Assembly: GCF_009695765.1 (NCBI RefSeq)
Contig: NZ_VUNI01000012.1
Span: forward strand, 25,566-89,565
Length of the DNA: 64,000 nucleotides
Direction: 5' to 3'
Source of the DNA: Roseburia porci
Lineage (GTDB): Bacteria; Bacillota; Clostridia; Lachnospirales; Lachnospiraceae
The notes beneath the pieces were generated by a model. It did not search any database. It was given only the letters and a program-made list of their open reading frames with translations, and was not told the DNA's origin. Below, in pieces: positions 8,569-16,625 of this stretch (position 1 is its first letter; every line of letters begins with the position of its first letter). Both the position numbers and the translations under genes were made by a program.

Positions 8569-9485
8569 TATTTCAAAAAACCGTTGATAATCTGCTCTTC
8601 CGCCTCTGCTTCTGTAAGACCAAGTGTCATCAGTTTGATCAGCTGGTCTCCGGCGATCTTGCCGATCGCAGCCTCATGAATCAGACTTGCATCGATATTG
8701 GCAGCTGTAAGTTTCGGGCTTGCAGAAACAATTGCCTTGTCCATGATGATCGCATCACATTCACTGTGTCCTGCGCATGCACAATTTCCATTGATCGTAG
8801 AATAGAATTCCTGACGGGATTCATCTCTTGCTACCGAACGTGAGATAACGTTGGCACTGCAGCCTTCTCCGTTTAGATCCACCTCAAAATCCGTTTTGGC
8901 AAACTGTTTTCCATGCGTCATGATCTTCTCGCGGATCTCGAGTGTCGCACCGGCTGCAAGATCCCCTCTTGTGATACGGCTCGTAGAATCAATTCCCTTA
9001 ATCTGGGTTGTTTCCATCTCCATATAAGAGCCTTCATCCAGATGTACGATGGTCTCCGGGTTCATGATATTCTCGCCTCTTCCATCGCCTTCTCCGTAAT
9101 GTCTCTCGATGTATTTCACTTTGGAATTCCTGCCAATGTGGAACTCATGAACTCCATCATGCTTTGATGTATCCACTCCGCAGTTATGGATTCCGCATCC
9201 TGCAACAATCGTCACATCACAGTCTTCTCCAATGTAAAAATCATTGTAGACCAGATCCGAAAGTCCACTCTCCATCAATACAACCGGAATGTGAACGCTT
9301 TCATTTACCGTGCCAGGTTTGATGATAATATCGATTCCAGGCTTGTCTTCCTTGCTTACGATATCAATATTCGCAGTTGTGTTACGACTCTGGAGTTTCC
9401 CGTTTGCACGGATATTGTATGCCCCCTCCGGAATTTCATGAAGATCTGCCACCTGTGCTAATAAATTCTTCTCAATTGCATCCAT
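8568..9485 (-). CDS. SufB/SufD family Fe-S assembly scaffold protein
   Basis: 305 residues (full SufB is usually above 450), with AGGAGG upstream. The C-terminal beta-helix core is present: ITRGDLAAGATLEIREKIM, then FYSTINGNCACAGHSECDAIIMD and ASPKLTAANIDASLIHEAAIGKI. Cysteines and histidines suit cluster assembly. With the adjoining SufC this makes the minimal two-gene SufBC (SmsCB) system known in Clostridia and archaea, which builds Fe-S clusters in the cytoplasm. No sufS or sufU lies beside it, so sulfur donation must come from elsewhere. Confidence 0.85.
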   Translation of the reverse strand: MDAIEKNLLAQVADLHEIPEGAYNIRANGKLQSRNTTANIDIVSKEDKPGIDIIIKPGTVNESVHIPVVLMESGLSDLVYNDFYIGEDCDVTIVAGCGIHNCGVDTSKHDGVHEFHIGRNSKVKYIERHYGEGDGRGENIMNPETIVHLDEGSYMEMETTQIKGIDSTSRITRGDLAAGATLEIREKIMTHGKQFAKTDFEVDLNGEGCSANVISRSVARDESRQEFYSTINGNCACAGHSECDAIIMDKAIVSASPKLTAANIDASLIHEAAIGKIAGDQLIKLMTLGLTEAEAEEQIINGFLK

Positions 9486-9497
9486 TATCTGATCCTC

Positions 9498-10223
9498 CTA
9501 CTGCTTGTCCGACAGCGTCTGGCACGTCTTTGTCGTATATAATAACTGTGGCAGGATCTCATCCTTACCACCAATCTTATCGATCTGTCCGTCTGCTATG
9601 ACAATGATTTTATCCGCGATCTCAAGAATCTTTTCCTGATGTGAAATAATCAGAATCGTTCCATTGATCTCATCACGCATTTTCTCAAATACGTGGATCA
9701 GACTGTTAAAACTCCAAAGGTCGATTCCTGCCTCCGGCTCATCAAAAATGGACAGCTTTGTTCCTCTTGCAAAAATCATTGCAATCTCGATACGTTTTAA
9801 CTCGCCACCGGAAAGGCTTGCATTGATCTCTCTGTCAATATATTCTCTTGCACACAGACCAACTTCGGATAAAATGTCACAGATCTCCGTAACACTCATC
9901 GTTCTGCCCGCTGCCAGTGTAATGAGGTCTTTTACGGTAAGTCCCTTAAAATGTACCGGCTGCTGGAAAGCAAAACTGATGCCTTTTCTTGCGCGTTCCG
10001 TAATTCCAAGTTCCGTAATATCTTCCCCATCCAAAAGGATCTGACCTTCGGTAGGTTTGATAATCCCTGCAATCATCTTTGCAAGTGTTGATTTACCACC
10101 ACCGTTTGGTCCAGTGATTGCAACAAAATGATCATCGATCGTCAGATTAATATTCTTCAGAATCTCTTTATTCTCTGCTTTCTCATCAGAGACCTCATAT
10201 GAAATATTTCTTAATTCCAGCAT
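9498..10223 (-). CDS. sufC: SufC ATPase of the minimal SufBC Fe-S assembly system
   Basis: 241 residues from the ATG at 10223, which has GGAGG at ideal spacing; an ATG at 10235 overlaps that ribosome-binding site and is rejected. It has Walker A GPNGGGKST, a Q-loop in AFQQPVHF, signature LSGGE, Walker B LSIFDEPEAGIDL and switch histidine ISHQ. It lacks membrane partners, as expected of SufC, which powers conformational change of the SufB/D scaffold. A 12-nt gap to the scaffold gene indicates one operon. Confidence 0.92.
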   Translation of the reverse strand: MLELRNISYEVSDEKAENKEILKNINLTIDDHFVAITGPNGGGKSTLAKMIAGIIKPTEGQILLDGEDITELGITERARKGISFAFQQPVHFKGLTVKDLITLAAGRTMSVTEICDILSEVGLCAREYIDREINASLSGGELKRIEIAMIFARGTKLSIFDEPEAGIDLWSFNSLIHVFEKMRDEINGTILIISHQEKILEIADKIIVIADGQIDKIGGKDEILPQLLYTTKTCQTLSDKQ

Positions 10224-10282
10224 ATGTTCCTCCATGGGTTTATCTTTGGCCTCTTTCCCCTGTATTATTCATTCCGGAGAAA

Positions 10283-10777
10283 TTAGCGGCGGATGACTTT
10301 CTGACCATATTTTACACAGATCGCATCCAGATATTTATCATCCGGCTCATATGAAATCATGCTGACACCATTCTCATCTTTCATGATAAGATTGTAATGT
10401 GGAACGTCCTTATTGCCAGATGTATAATCGATCTTTTTGACGGTATTATCCTGTTCATACTTATAAATGCTGCGATCCCCTGCCGGAGCAATCTGGATTA
10501 CGTCATCCATTGTAAACACTCTTAATCTCTTTCTTCTGCTTTTATTCATAATCTTTGCAAAACGAAGTTCTCCGTCAAAAAATGAATATTCAAATTCTTT
10601 GCTGTTGCGGAACAAAAAGAAATACCATACAACAAGCAAAATCAATGCTCCTGAAAGGAAAAGCGGTGCAATCAGTGAAAACAAGGCAAACAAAATACCA
10701 ATTACAAGTACAACTGCTGTCAAAATCTTCATCAGTGTGGATTTCTTACGTTCTACTAATACATAAACTTCTGTCAT
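10283..10777 (-). CDS. Two-helix membrane protein, DUF6106-like
   Basis: 164 residues, AGGAG 9 nt upstream. Two adjacent hydrophobic helices lie at about residues 16-56 with a very short turn, followed by a soluble domain of about 105 residues with beta-rich character (FEYSFFDGELRFAKI, then VPHYNLIMKDENGVSMI). The arrangement resembles small Lachnospiraceae proteins annotated DUF6106, with a PH-like cytoplasmic domain. It lies 47 nt upstream of sufC in the same direction and may share its transcript. No enzymatic residue pattern is recognisable. Confidence 0.6.
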   Translation of the reverse strand: MTEVYVLVERKKSTLMKILTAVVLVIGILFALFSLIAPLFLSGALILLVVWYFFLFRNSKEFEYSFFDGELRFAKIMNKSRRKRLRVFTMDDVIQIAPAGDRSIYKYEQDNTVKKIDYTSGNKDVPHYNLIMKDENGVSMISYEPDDKYLDAICVKYGQKVIRR

Positions 10778-10926
10778 GTCATAAATCTCCTATCCTCTAT
10801 TCGTATTGAACCATTATAACGCGTTTACAACAATTTTACCATAACATTATAGATTTTTAATAAATTATGCTTTACAATAACAGGGTGATATTTCGCTTAT
10901 TTTCGGCATTACACTAGGAGGTATTT

Positions 10927-13038
10927 ATGCGTTATCATTTTTCCAATGAACAATTATCTGATTTTCAATCAAACATAAAAAAAGAATGGGTGATGACCAA
11001 CGGACTGGGAGGCTATTGCGGCACTTCCGTTCTTGGTGCACTTGGCCGTACCCATCAGGGATATCTGATTGCGAGCCTTCACCCTCCGGTAGAACGATAT
11101 GTCGTTTTTTCCAAGACTGCAGAATCCGTGTTTCAGGACAATATCCGTTACGAACTGGAATCTGCGCAGCACGCCGGTGCTCCAATTGCAGATTCTTCCG
11201 TTGCGTCCAGCGATGTTCCGGATGCATACAAACAGGAAGATACCGTCTCTGTAGCATCTGACTTTCAGATCCGCCGCCCGGTCTATACCGAAGGACAGCG
11301 CTATCTGGAAAGCTTCGACTATGACGGTACGGTTTCTTTCTGCTATCACGCCGGAAATATTTCCATGACCAAACGTCTGGCACTGATCCACGGGCAGAAT
11401 GCATGTGTCATTTCTTATGACATCCGAAACGCCGGATCCGAAGCAGTACTTACGATCACACCACATATGAATTTCCGTGAGCATAGTACTCCGGCTACCG
11501 TAGACACCCTTTCTTTTGAAACCGAAGTCCAGAAAGGATATTTTGCGCTGACGCCAACTGCAGATCCGTCTGTACAGATCCGTCTGCACTACAGCTGCGG
11601 AGAACTTCTCGCCCGCCAGCAGCTTTACGATGAAGATGTTCAGCTGCAGACAGAAGTAGAACTTGAAACACCGGGGCTGGATACTCACTATACACCTTAT
11701 GACCTGCATATCTGCGTTCCAGCAGGACAGACCATGCGTGTCTCTGTAATCTGTGAAGTTGTTACAGACCAGAGTCTGTTTCCAGATGGTATTCAGGCAA
11801 ATACCGCGGCCGAATATGTTGCAACGGAACGCAACCGTCTGTTAGAACTGATCGCACAATCCGGATTAAAGGATTCCTTTGCCCAGTCGCTTGTCGTCTC
11901 ATCCAGCCATTTTCTCTGCAGACGCCAGTCCACCGGGCTCACTACCGTTCTTGCCGGTCTTCCATGGTTTACCGACTGGGGACGCGACACAATGATTGCT
12001 TTTACCGGACTCACCCTGGCAACACGCCGTTTTGATGAGGCACGTGAGATTCTTCTGACATTTGCAAAATACGTTCATCATGGTCTTGTTCCAAATATGT
12101 TCCCGGACGATGGACAACCACCGCTTTATAACACTGCGGATGCATCTTTGTGGTATTTTTATGCGGTACACCAATATCTTAATTACTGTGATACGCCGGA
12201 AGCATGGGAATTTATCCGTACTGATATCTACCCGGCTTTAAAACAGATCATCTCTGCTTACATGGAAGGCACCGATTTTTCCATCTACATGGATACCGAT
12301 GGACTCATCCATGCCGGAAGCGGAAATGATCAGGTAACCTGGATGGATGTACGTGTCGGGGACTGGGTCGTAACCCCGCGTCACGGCAAACCGGTTGAGA
12401 TCAATGCATTATGGTACAATGCATTAAAAGTCATGGAAGGACTTGCTGCCCGTTTCCATGAAGACAGCCACACTTACTGCGAGCTTGCCAAAAAGGTATG
12501 TACTTCCTTCGGCCAGAAATTCTGGAACAGCAAAGACAATTGTCTTTACGATGTAATTGACGGGGAAACGAAAGATGCCGATATCCGTCCAAACCAGATC
12601 TATGCCGTATCGCTGCCGTACACAATGCTCTCTCCGGAACAGCAGCGTGCTGTTGTAGATACTGTTTCCAGATCTCTGTATGTCGGATGCGGGCTCCGCT
12701 CGCTTTCTCCTGATAACAGGGAATATCATCCTGTGTACTGTGGTTCACTTCCAAAAAGAGATGCCGCTTATCATCAGGGAACTGCATGGGGCTATCTGCT
12801 TGGCGGATATATCACTGCATATCTGAAAGTATATGGACATACTCCGGATAGTGTAGAGAAGGCTGACCGGCTGCTTGATCCAATCCGGAAACATCTCTGG
12901 GAAGGCTGCATCGGCTCCATCTCCGAAATTTTTGACGGAGACGCGCCACATACCTGTCGCGGATGTTATGCGCAGGCATGGAGCGTCGGTGAAGTTCTCC
13001 GTTGTTATACAGAAGATATCCTTCCATATCAGGTTTAA
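10927..13038 (+). CDS. Amylo-alpha-1,6-glucosidase (glycogen debranching enzyme)
   Basis: 703 residues with CTAGGAGGT upstream. The N-terminal beta domain has EWVMTNGLGGYCGTSVLGALGRTHQGYLIA, characteristic of the archaeal/bacterial GDE N-terminal domain. The C-terminal (alpha/alpha)6 barrel includes GLPWFTDWGRDTMIAFTGL, DASLWYFYAVHQYL and WYNALKVMEGL, then KRDAAYHQGTAWGYLLG. It hydrolyses the alpha-1,6 branch glucose during glycogen breakdown in the cytoplasm. Monocistronic, with no other glycogen genes in the window. Confidence 0.9.
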   Translation: MRYHFSNEQLSDFQSNIKKEWVMTNGLGGYCGTSVLGALGRTHQGYLIASLHPPVERYVVFSKTAESVFQDNIRYELESAQHAGAPIADSSVASSDVPDAYKQEDTVSVASDFQIRRPVYTEGQRYLESFDYDGTVSFCYHAGNISMTKRLALIHGQNACVISYDIRNAGSEAVLTITPHMNFREHSTPATVDTLSFETEVQKGYFALTPTADPSVQIRLHYSCGELLARQQLYDEDVQLQTEVELETPGLDTHYTPYDLHICVPAGQTMRVSVICEVVTDQSLFPDGIQANTAAEYVATERNRLLELIAQSGLKDSFAQSLVVSSSHFLCRRQSTGLTTVLAGLPWFTDWGRDTMIAFTGLTLATRRFDEAREILLTFAKYVHHGLVPNMFPDDGQPPLYNTADASLWYFYAVHQYLNYCDTPEAWEFIRTDIYPALKQIISAYMEGTDFSIYMDTDGLIHAGSGNDQVTWMDVRVGDWVVTPRHGKPVEINALWYNALKVMEGLAARFHEDSHTYCELAKKVCTSFGQKFWNSKDNCLYDVIDGETKDADIRPNQIYAVSLPYTMLSPEQQRAVVDTVSRSLYVGCGLRSLSPDNREYHPVYCGSLPKRDAAYHQGTAWGYLLGGYITAYLKVYGHTPDSVEKADRLLDPIRKHLWEGCIGSISEIFDGDAPHTCRGCYAQAWSVGEVLRCYTEDILPYQV

Positions 13039-13057
13039 AATTTTTTTCAAAAACTTG

Positions 13058-13086
13058 TTGACACAGGCACCAATTTCATGTAGAAT
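13058..13086 (+). promoter_or_regulatory. Promoter of the tRNA pair
   Basis: TTGACA (13058-13063), a 17-nt spacer and TAGAAT (13081-13086), near-consensus, starting about 17 nt before the first tRNA. Confidence 0.85.
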
Positions 13087-13109
13087 CAATTTTGTCGCGA
13101 GCGGCAAAT

Positions 13110-13182
<73 letters not shown>

Positions 13183-13204
13183 TTCATCAGAAATGATGAT
13201 GCTT

Positions 13205-13275
13205 GCGGGTGTAGTTCAATGGTAGAACACCAGCCTTCCAAGCTGGATACGTGGGTTCGATTCCCATCACCCGCT
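13205..13275 (+). tRNA. tRNA-Gly (TCC)
   Basis: 71 nt. Acceptor stem GCGGGTG/CACCCGC with discriminator T, normal for bacterial tRNA-Gly. Anticodon stem CCAGC/GCTGG around CTTCCAA gives TCC at 13237-13239. T-loop GTTCGATTC. It shares the promoter and terminator of the tRNA-Phe gene. Confidence 0.97.
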
Positions 13276-13294
13276 CTATTTTATGGAGTATGAG

Positions 13295-13336
13295 AAAAGG
13301 GACTGATACAGATTTATCTGTTTCGGTTCCTTTTTT
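13295..13336 (+). terminator. Terminator of the tRNA operon
   Basis: GGGACTGATACAGA pairs with TCTGTTTCGGTTCC around TTTA (with wobbles), and TTTTTTCTTT follows. Confidence 0.85.
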
Positions 13337-13378
13337 CTTTCATAACAGGACTAGAATGTGAAAGAGGAGGAGCATTCC

Positions 13379-14035
13379 ATGGAACAAAAGACACCATTTA
13401 AAGATCTGTCCACCAAAGCCAAATTTCAATACATCTGGGATTACTACAAATTTCCAATTTTAGGTGTAGCACTTGGCATTATCGTAGTCATTTCTTTTAT
13501 TGTTCATTTTGTAACTTATAAAAAACCGGTTCTTACACTGACTTTCGTTAATTGCGGAGTCGATACCAACGACAACACCATCCCCGATTCGCTGGCCCCG
13601 TTTATGTCAGAAAACGGATACGACACTTCGAAATATACGATCGATCTGAATAAAAACTTAACTCTCAATATGGACACACCAAATGCAAGCACTTCCCAGG
13701 ATCTGACAACCCTGGATGTCATGATCGGTGCTCACAGCATCAGCGCAATCTTTGCGGATGCGGATACGTTTGATGCGCTTGCAGAACGTTCCTATTTTGT
13801 GGATATCTCATCTTATCTGTCAGAGGATGAACTTGCACAGTATCAGGATGATCTTGTGTATACAACTGATTCCGATACCAATAAAACCTATCCTGTCGGA
13901 GTTCACCTGACAAGCGACACCTGTTCCTGGTTAAAAGATACCCAGACTTATGATGACTGTGTTATAGGTCTGTGTTATGAAGAGGGAAACGATGATACCC
14001 AGAAACAGTTTATGCACTTTCTCCTGGAAGAATAA
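13379..14035 (+). CDS. Single-pass membrane-anchored protein of unknown function
   Basis: 218 residues from the ATG at 13379 (GAGGAGGAG upstream). A cytoplasmic N-terminus (MEQKTPFKDLSTKAKFQYIWDYY) precedes one strong helix (about residues 27-47, ILGVALGIIVVISFIVHFV). An extracytoplasmic domain of about 165 residues rich in Asp, Thr and Ser follows. The layout recalls Lachnospiraceae proteins whose outer domain resembles an extracellular solute-binding fold, but no motif proves it. It has its own terminator. Confidence 0.7.
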   Translation: MEQKTPFKDLSTKAKFQYIWDYYKFPILGVALGIIVVISFIVHFVTYKKPVLTLTFVNCGVDTNDNTIPDSLAPFMSENGYDTSKYTIDLNKNLTLNMDTPNASTSQDLTTLDVMIGAHSISAIFADADTFDALAERSYFVDISSYLSEDELAQYQDDLVYTTDSDTNKTYPVGVHLTSDTCSWLKDTQTYDDCVIGLCYEEGNDDTQKQFMHFLLEE

Positions 14036-14050
14036 AAACTTTCAGACGAT

Positions 14051-14081
14051 AAAAGACCGCGTGGCATCCACGCGGTCTTTT
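14051..14081. terminator. Bidirectional intrinsic terminator
   Basis: AAAAGACCGCGTGG (14051-14064) and its perfect complement (14068-14081) around a CAT loop. It serves the membrane-anchored gene and the leftward LEA-like gene. Confidence 0.92.
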
Positions 14082-14104
14082 ATGTATTCCCCTGTCATTT
14101 CCGT

Positions 14105-14659
14105 TTAAAAAAGATCTACTCTCCCGAAGAATTTCTCATTGATTACGTAATATGCGGAATAGTCTTCCGGTTTTACATAAATGTTTAATTTCTTGATACT
14201 GCTGATGCGGTGTCCGTCTGCAACGAACTGGGCTTTAATCTTCTCTTCCAGTTTATCCATCTCAGCCTCATTATTCTGATACTGAATGATGACTTTTGTG
14301 TTTACCTCAACTGCTTTTGCGGTTGCTTTCGCAGCTGCCTTTTTTACAGCAGTCTTTGCTGTCTTCGCCTTTTTCTCAACAGCACTTTTTGTTTCTTCTG
14401 CTTTGGTCTCTACGGCTTTTTTTGTTTCTTCTGTTTTGGCTGCAACAGCTTTCTTCGTCTCCTCTGCCTTTGTTTCGACAGCTTTCTTCGTCTCTTCTGC
14501 TTTGGCTTCAACAGCTTTTTTAGTTTCTTCCGCTTTGGCTGCAACAGCTTCAACTACAACTTTTGCATCCTCTACGGTTTTCTCTACTGCGGGAGTTATT
14601 GCTTTTACCTCTTCCTTTGCCTGTGCTTTGGTTACAGTGTTTACACGCTTCTTACGCAT
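14105..14659 (-). CDS. DUF6465-type protein with LEA-like 11-residue repeats
   Basis: 184 residues, GAGGAGG upstream. After a basic start, residues about 35-100 hold six near-perfect 11-mers (consensus KAEETKKAVEA, drifting to KAKTAKTAVKK). This 11-residue Ala/Lys/Glu periodicity is that of group-3 LEA and apolipoprotein-like amphipathic helices. The C-terminal 70 residues form a separate conserved domain (VIIQYQNNEAEMDKLEEKIKAQF, then IYVKPEDYSAYYVINEKFFGRVDLF) that matches my recollection of DUF6465. Cytoplasmic, highly charged. The repeat makes the complementary strand open in several frames; those are shadows. Confidence 0.75.
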   Translation of the reverse strand: MRKKRVNTVTKAQAKEEVKAITPAVEKTVEDAKVVVEAVAAKAEETKKAVEAKAEETKKAVETKAEETKKAVAAKTEETKKAVETKAEETKSAVEKKAKTAKTAVKKAAAKATAKAVEVNTKVIIQYQNNEAEMDKLEEKIKAQFVADGHRISSIKKLNIYVKPEDYSAYYVINEKFFGRVDLF

Positions 14660-14682
14660 ATCAATTCCTCCTCATTATGAAA

Positions 14683-14937
14683 TTATTGACAAACTAAAAA
14701 CTTCTCGATCGCACTTAATGCTTCTTTCTCGTCAGCTCCATCCGTTACAATGTCAATGGACATTCCTTCCGTTGGATTAAATGCCATAATACCCATAATA
14801 CTTTTGGCATTGATTTTACGGTTATCACTTTCCAATGTGATATTGCTGTCAAACTGACATGCAACCTGAACAAGTTCTGCAATTGGATTATCGTGCTCTT
14901 TTGAAACATCAGATACTACAATATTTTTCTTATTCAT
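14683..14937 (-). CDS. HPr-like phosphocarrier with altered active site
   Basis: 84 residues, the exact length of HPr, with GGAGGAAGAGGAG upstream. His15 is kept in KEHDNPIAEL, but the conserved Arg17 is Asn (canonical HARPA/HTRPA becomes HDNPI). The regulatory serine is present as Ser46 in AKSIMGIM. This suggests a Crh/HPr paralogue whose PTS phosphotransfer may be weak, while HprK-dependent Ser46 phosphorylation could remain. It lies 23 nt upstream of the LEA-like gene in the same direction. A regulatory role is inferred. Confidence 0.75.
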   Translation of the reverse strand: MNKKNIVVSDVSKEHDNPIAELVQVACQFDSNITLESDNRKINAKSIMGIMAFNPTEGMSIDIVTDGADEKEALSAIEKFLVCQ

Positions 14938-15091
14938 ATGTTCTCCTCTTCCTCCAGCCCTTTATCAGCATAATGCAAATATAGCTCATTTACCTTGCTT
15001 TTGCAATATCCTAACCAAATTCTTGTTAATAGTTAACGAAGGAAAAAACAAACTGAATTTATTATTGTACATTTTTACATATGCTCTGTAA

Positions 15092-16522
15092 TCAGCTCCG
15101 GTTCTTCTTCCTTGCCGATTTTTCAGCTTCAATAACCGGCTGAAACGCATCCACATCTTTTGCAATCGAACCACTTAATACCAGTAATGTGATCAGGTTT
15201 GGAATCGCCATAAGTGCATTTGCGATATCTGAAAAGCTCCATACAATATTAAGACTTGTCGTAGCCCCAACATATACGATCAGTGAAAAAACAACACGAT
15301 ATATCATATTATAACGATGTGTGCCAAACAGATACTCAAATGCTTTTTCACCATGATATTCCCATCCGAGTATTGTGGAGAATGCAAACAATGCAATTCC
15401 TATGGTTACCAGCCATGCACCGACATCTCCTAACGCAGAACGGAAAGCTGCAATCGTAAGTGCCGCTCCTTTTACATATTCTCCCTTTGCATCTACCATT
15501 CCAAGTACTCCGGATGAAGCGATACACAGCCCTGTAATCGTACATACCACAATGGTATCCCAGAATGTTCCGGTCATATTAATATAACCCTGCCGAACCG
15601 GATGATCCGTTGTGGCAGCAGCCGCTGTAATTGCTGCCGATCCCATACCTGCCTCATTGGAAAACACACCACGGGCAACACCGTAATGCAGTGCATTCAT
15701 CATTGCAGCTGTAATTGTTCCACAAAGACCGCCGCCAACTGCTTTTACTGAAAATGCCATGGAAAAGATCATGTATAATCCCGCCGGAAGGTTCCGGTAA
15801 TTAATGATAATAACAATCAGTCCCGCAATTACATAAAATACCGCCATAAGCGGCACAACTACGGATGACACTTTCGAAATGCTCTTAATTCCACCAACAA
15901 TGATCAAAAGGGCAAGAATCGTTAATACAATTCCAATGATTGCAGGCTGAAATAAAAATGTTGTATGTAATGCTTCGGAAATGGAGTTTGCCTGTGTCAT
16001 ATTTCCGATTCCAAATGAAGCAACTACCGCCAAAAGTGCAAAGATCCAGCCCATTGCAGCACCTAATCTTTTATTCTTATACGCTTTTTTCATCGTATAC
16101 ATCGGGCCTCCGGACATTTCTCCCTTCTCGTTGACTTCACGATATTTGATTGCAAGCATGCATTCACTGAACTTGGATGAAAGTCCAAATGCCGCAGAGA
16201 TCCACATCCATACTAAAGCCCCCGGGCCTCCGGATACCATTGCTGTCGCAACGCCTACAATATTTCCGGTTCCGATCGTTGCAGCCAGGGCCGTCATCAG
16301 TGCAGAAAACGGTGGAATATCCCCCTCTCCCCGTACCGCATTTCTTGATTCCCTGCTGAATGTTGATGCAATTGCATAACCAAGGTTTCTCCATGTACGA
16401 AAACGGAGTCTTACCGTAAGCCAGATGCCGGTTCCGACTAAAAGTACCAGCATAACCGGTCCCCATACAAAATCATCCACTACTGTCAATACGCCGGACA
16501 GTTCATCCATAAATTTTTCCAT
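15092..16522 (-). CDS. Alanine/glycine:sodium symporter (AgcS family)
   Basis: 476 residues from the ATG at 16522, with AAGGAGGAG 9 nt upstream; an upstream in-frame ATG lacks a site. About eleven membrane helices. Family motifs: GTGNIVGVATAMVSGGPGALVWMWISA near residue 95, EVNEKGEMSGGPMY, and GVARGVFSNEAGMGSAAI. It imports alanine or glycine with sodium. No partner genes; the upstream gene is insulated by a terminator. Confidence 0.92.
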   Translation of the reverse strand: MEKFMDELSGVLTVVDDFVWGPVMLVLLVGTGIWLTVRLRFRTWRNLGYAIASTFSRESRNAVRGEGDIPPFSALMTALAATIGTGNIVGVATAMVSGGPGALVWMWISAAFGLSSKFSECMLAIKYREVNEKGEMSGGPMYTMKKAYKNKRLGAAMGWIFALLAVVASFGIGNMTQANSISEALHTTFLFQPAIIGIVLTILALLIIVGGIKSISKVSSVVVPLMAVFYVIAGLIVIIINYRNLPAGLYMIFSMAFSVKAVGGGLCGTITAAMMNALHYGVARGVFSNEAGMGSAAITAAAATTDHPVRQGYINMTGTFWDTIVVCTITGLCIASSGVLGMVDAKGEYVKGAALTIAAFRSALGDVGAWLVTIGIALFAFSTILGWEYHGEKAFEYLFGTHRYNMIYRVVFSLIVYVGATTSLNIVWSFSDIANALMAIPNLITLLVLSGSIAKDVDAFQPVIEAEKSARKKNRS

Positions 16523-16556
16523 AAGCCACCACTCCTCCTTCTTTTTCAAAAACAAA

Positions 16557-16592
16557 ACGCCATAAAACGCAGTAATCCTGGTTTTATGGCGT
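16557..16592 (-). terminator. Terminator of the large anchored-protein gene
   Basis: ACGCCATAAAAC (16557-16568) pairs with GTTTTATGGCGT (16581-16592). On the minus strand TTTTGTTTTTG follows. Confidence 0.85.
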
Positions 16593-16625
16593 CATTGCCT
16601 TATCTGTTGTTTCTTAAAGCATATC

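Noticed and set aside
14210..14780. Three long plus-strand frames rich in Phe, Cys or Leu
   Set aside because: They are antisense shadows of the Ala/Lys/Glu 11-mer repeats of the LEA-like gene and have no ribosome-binding sites.
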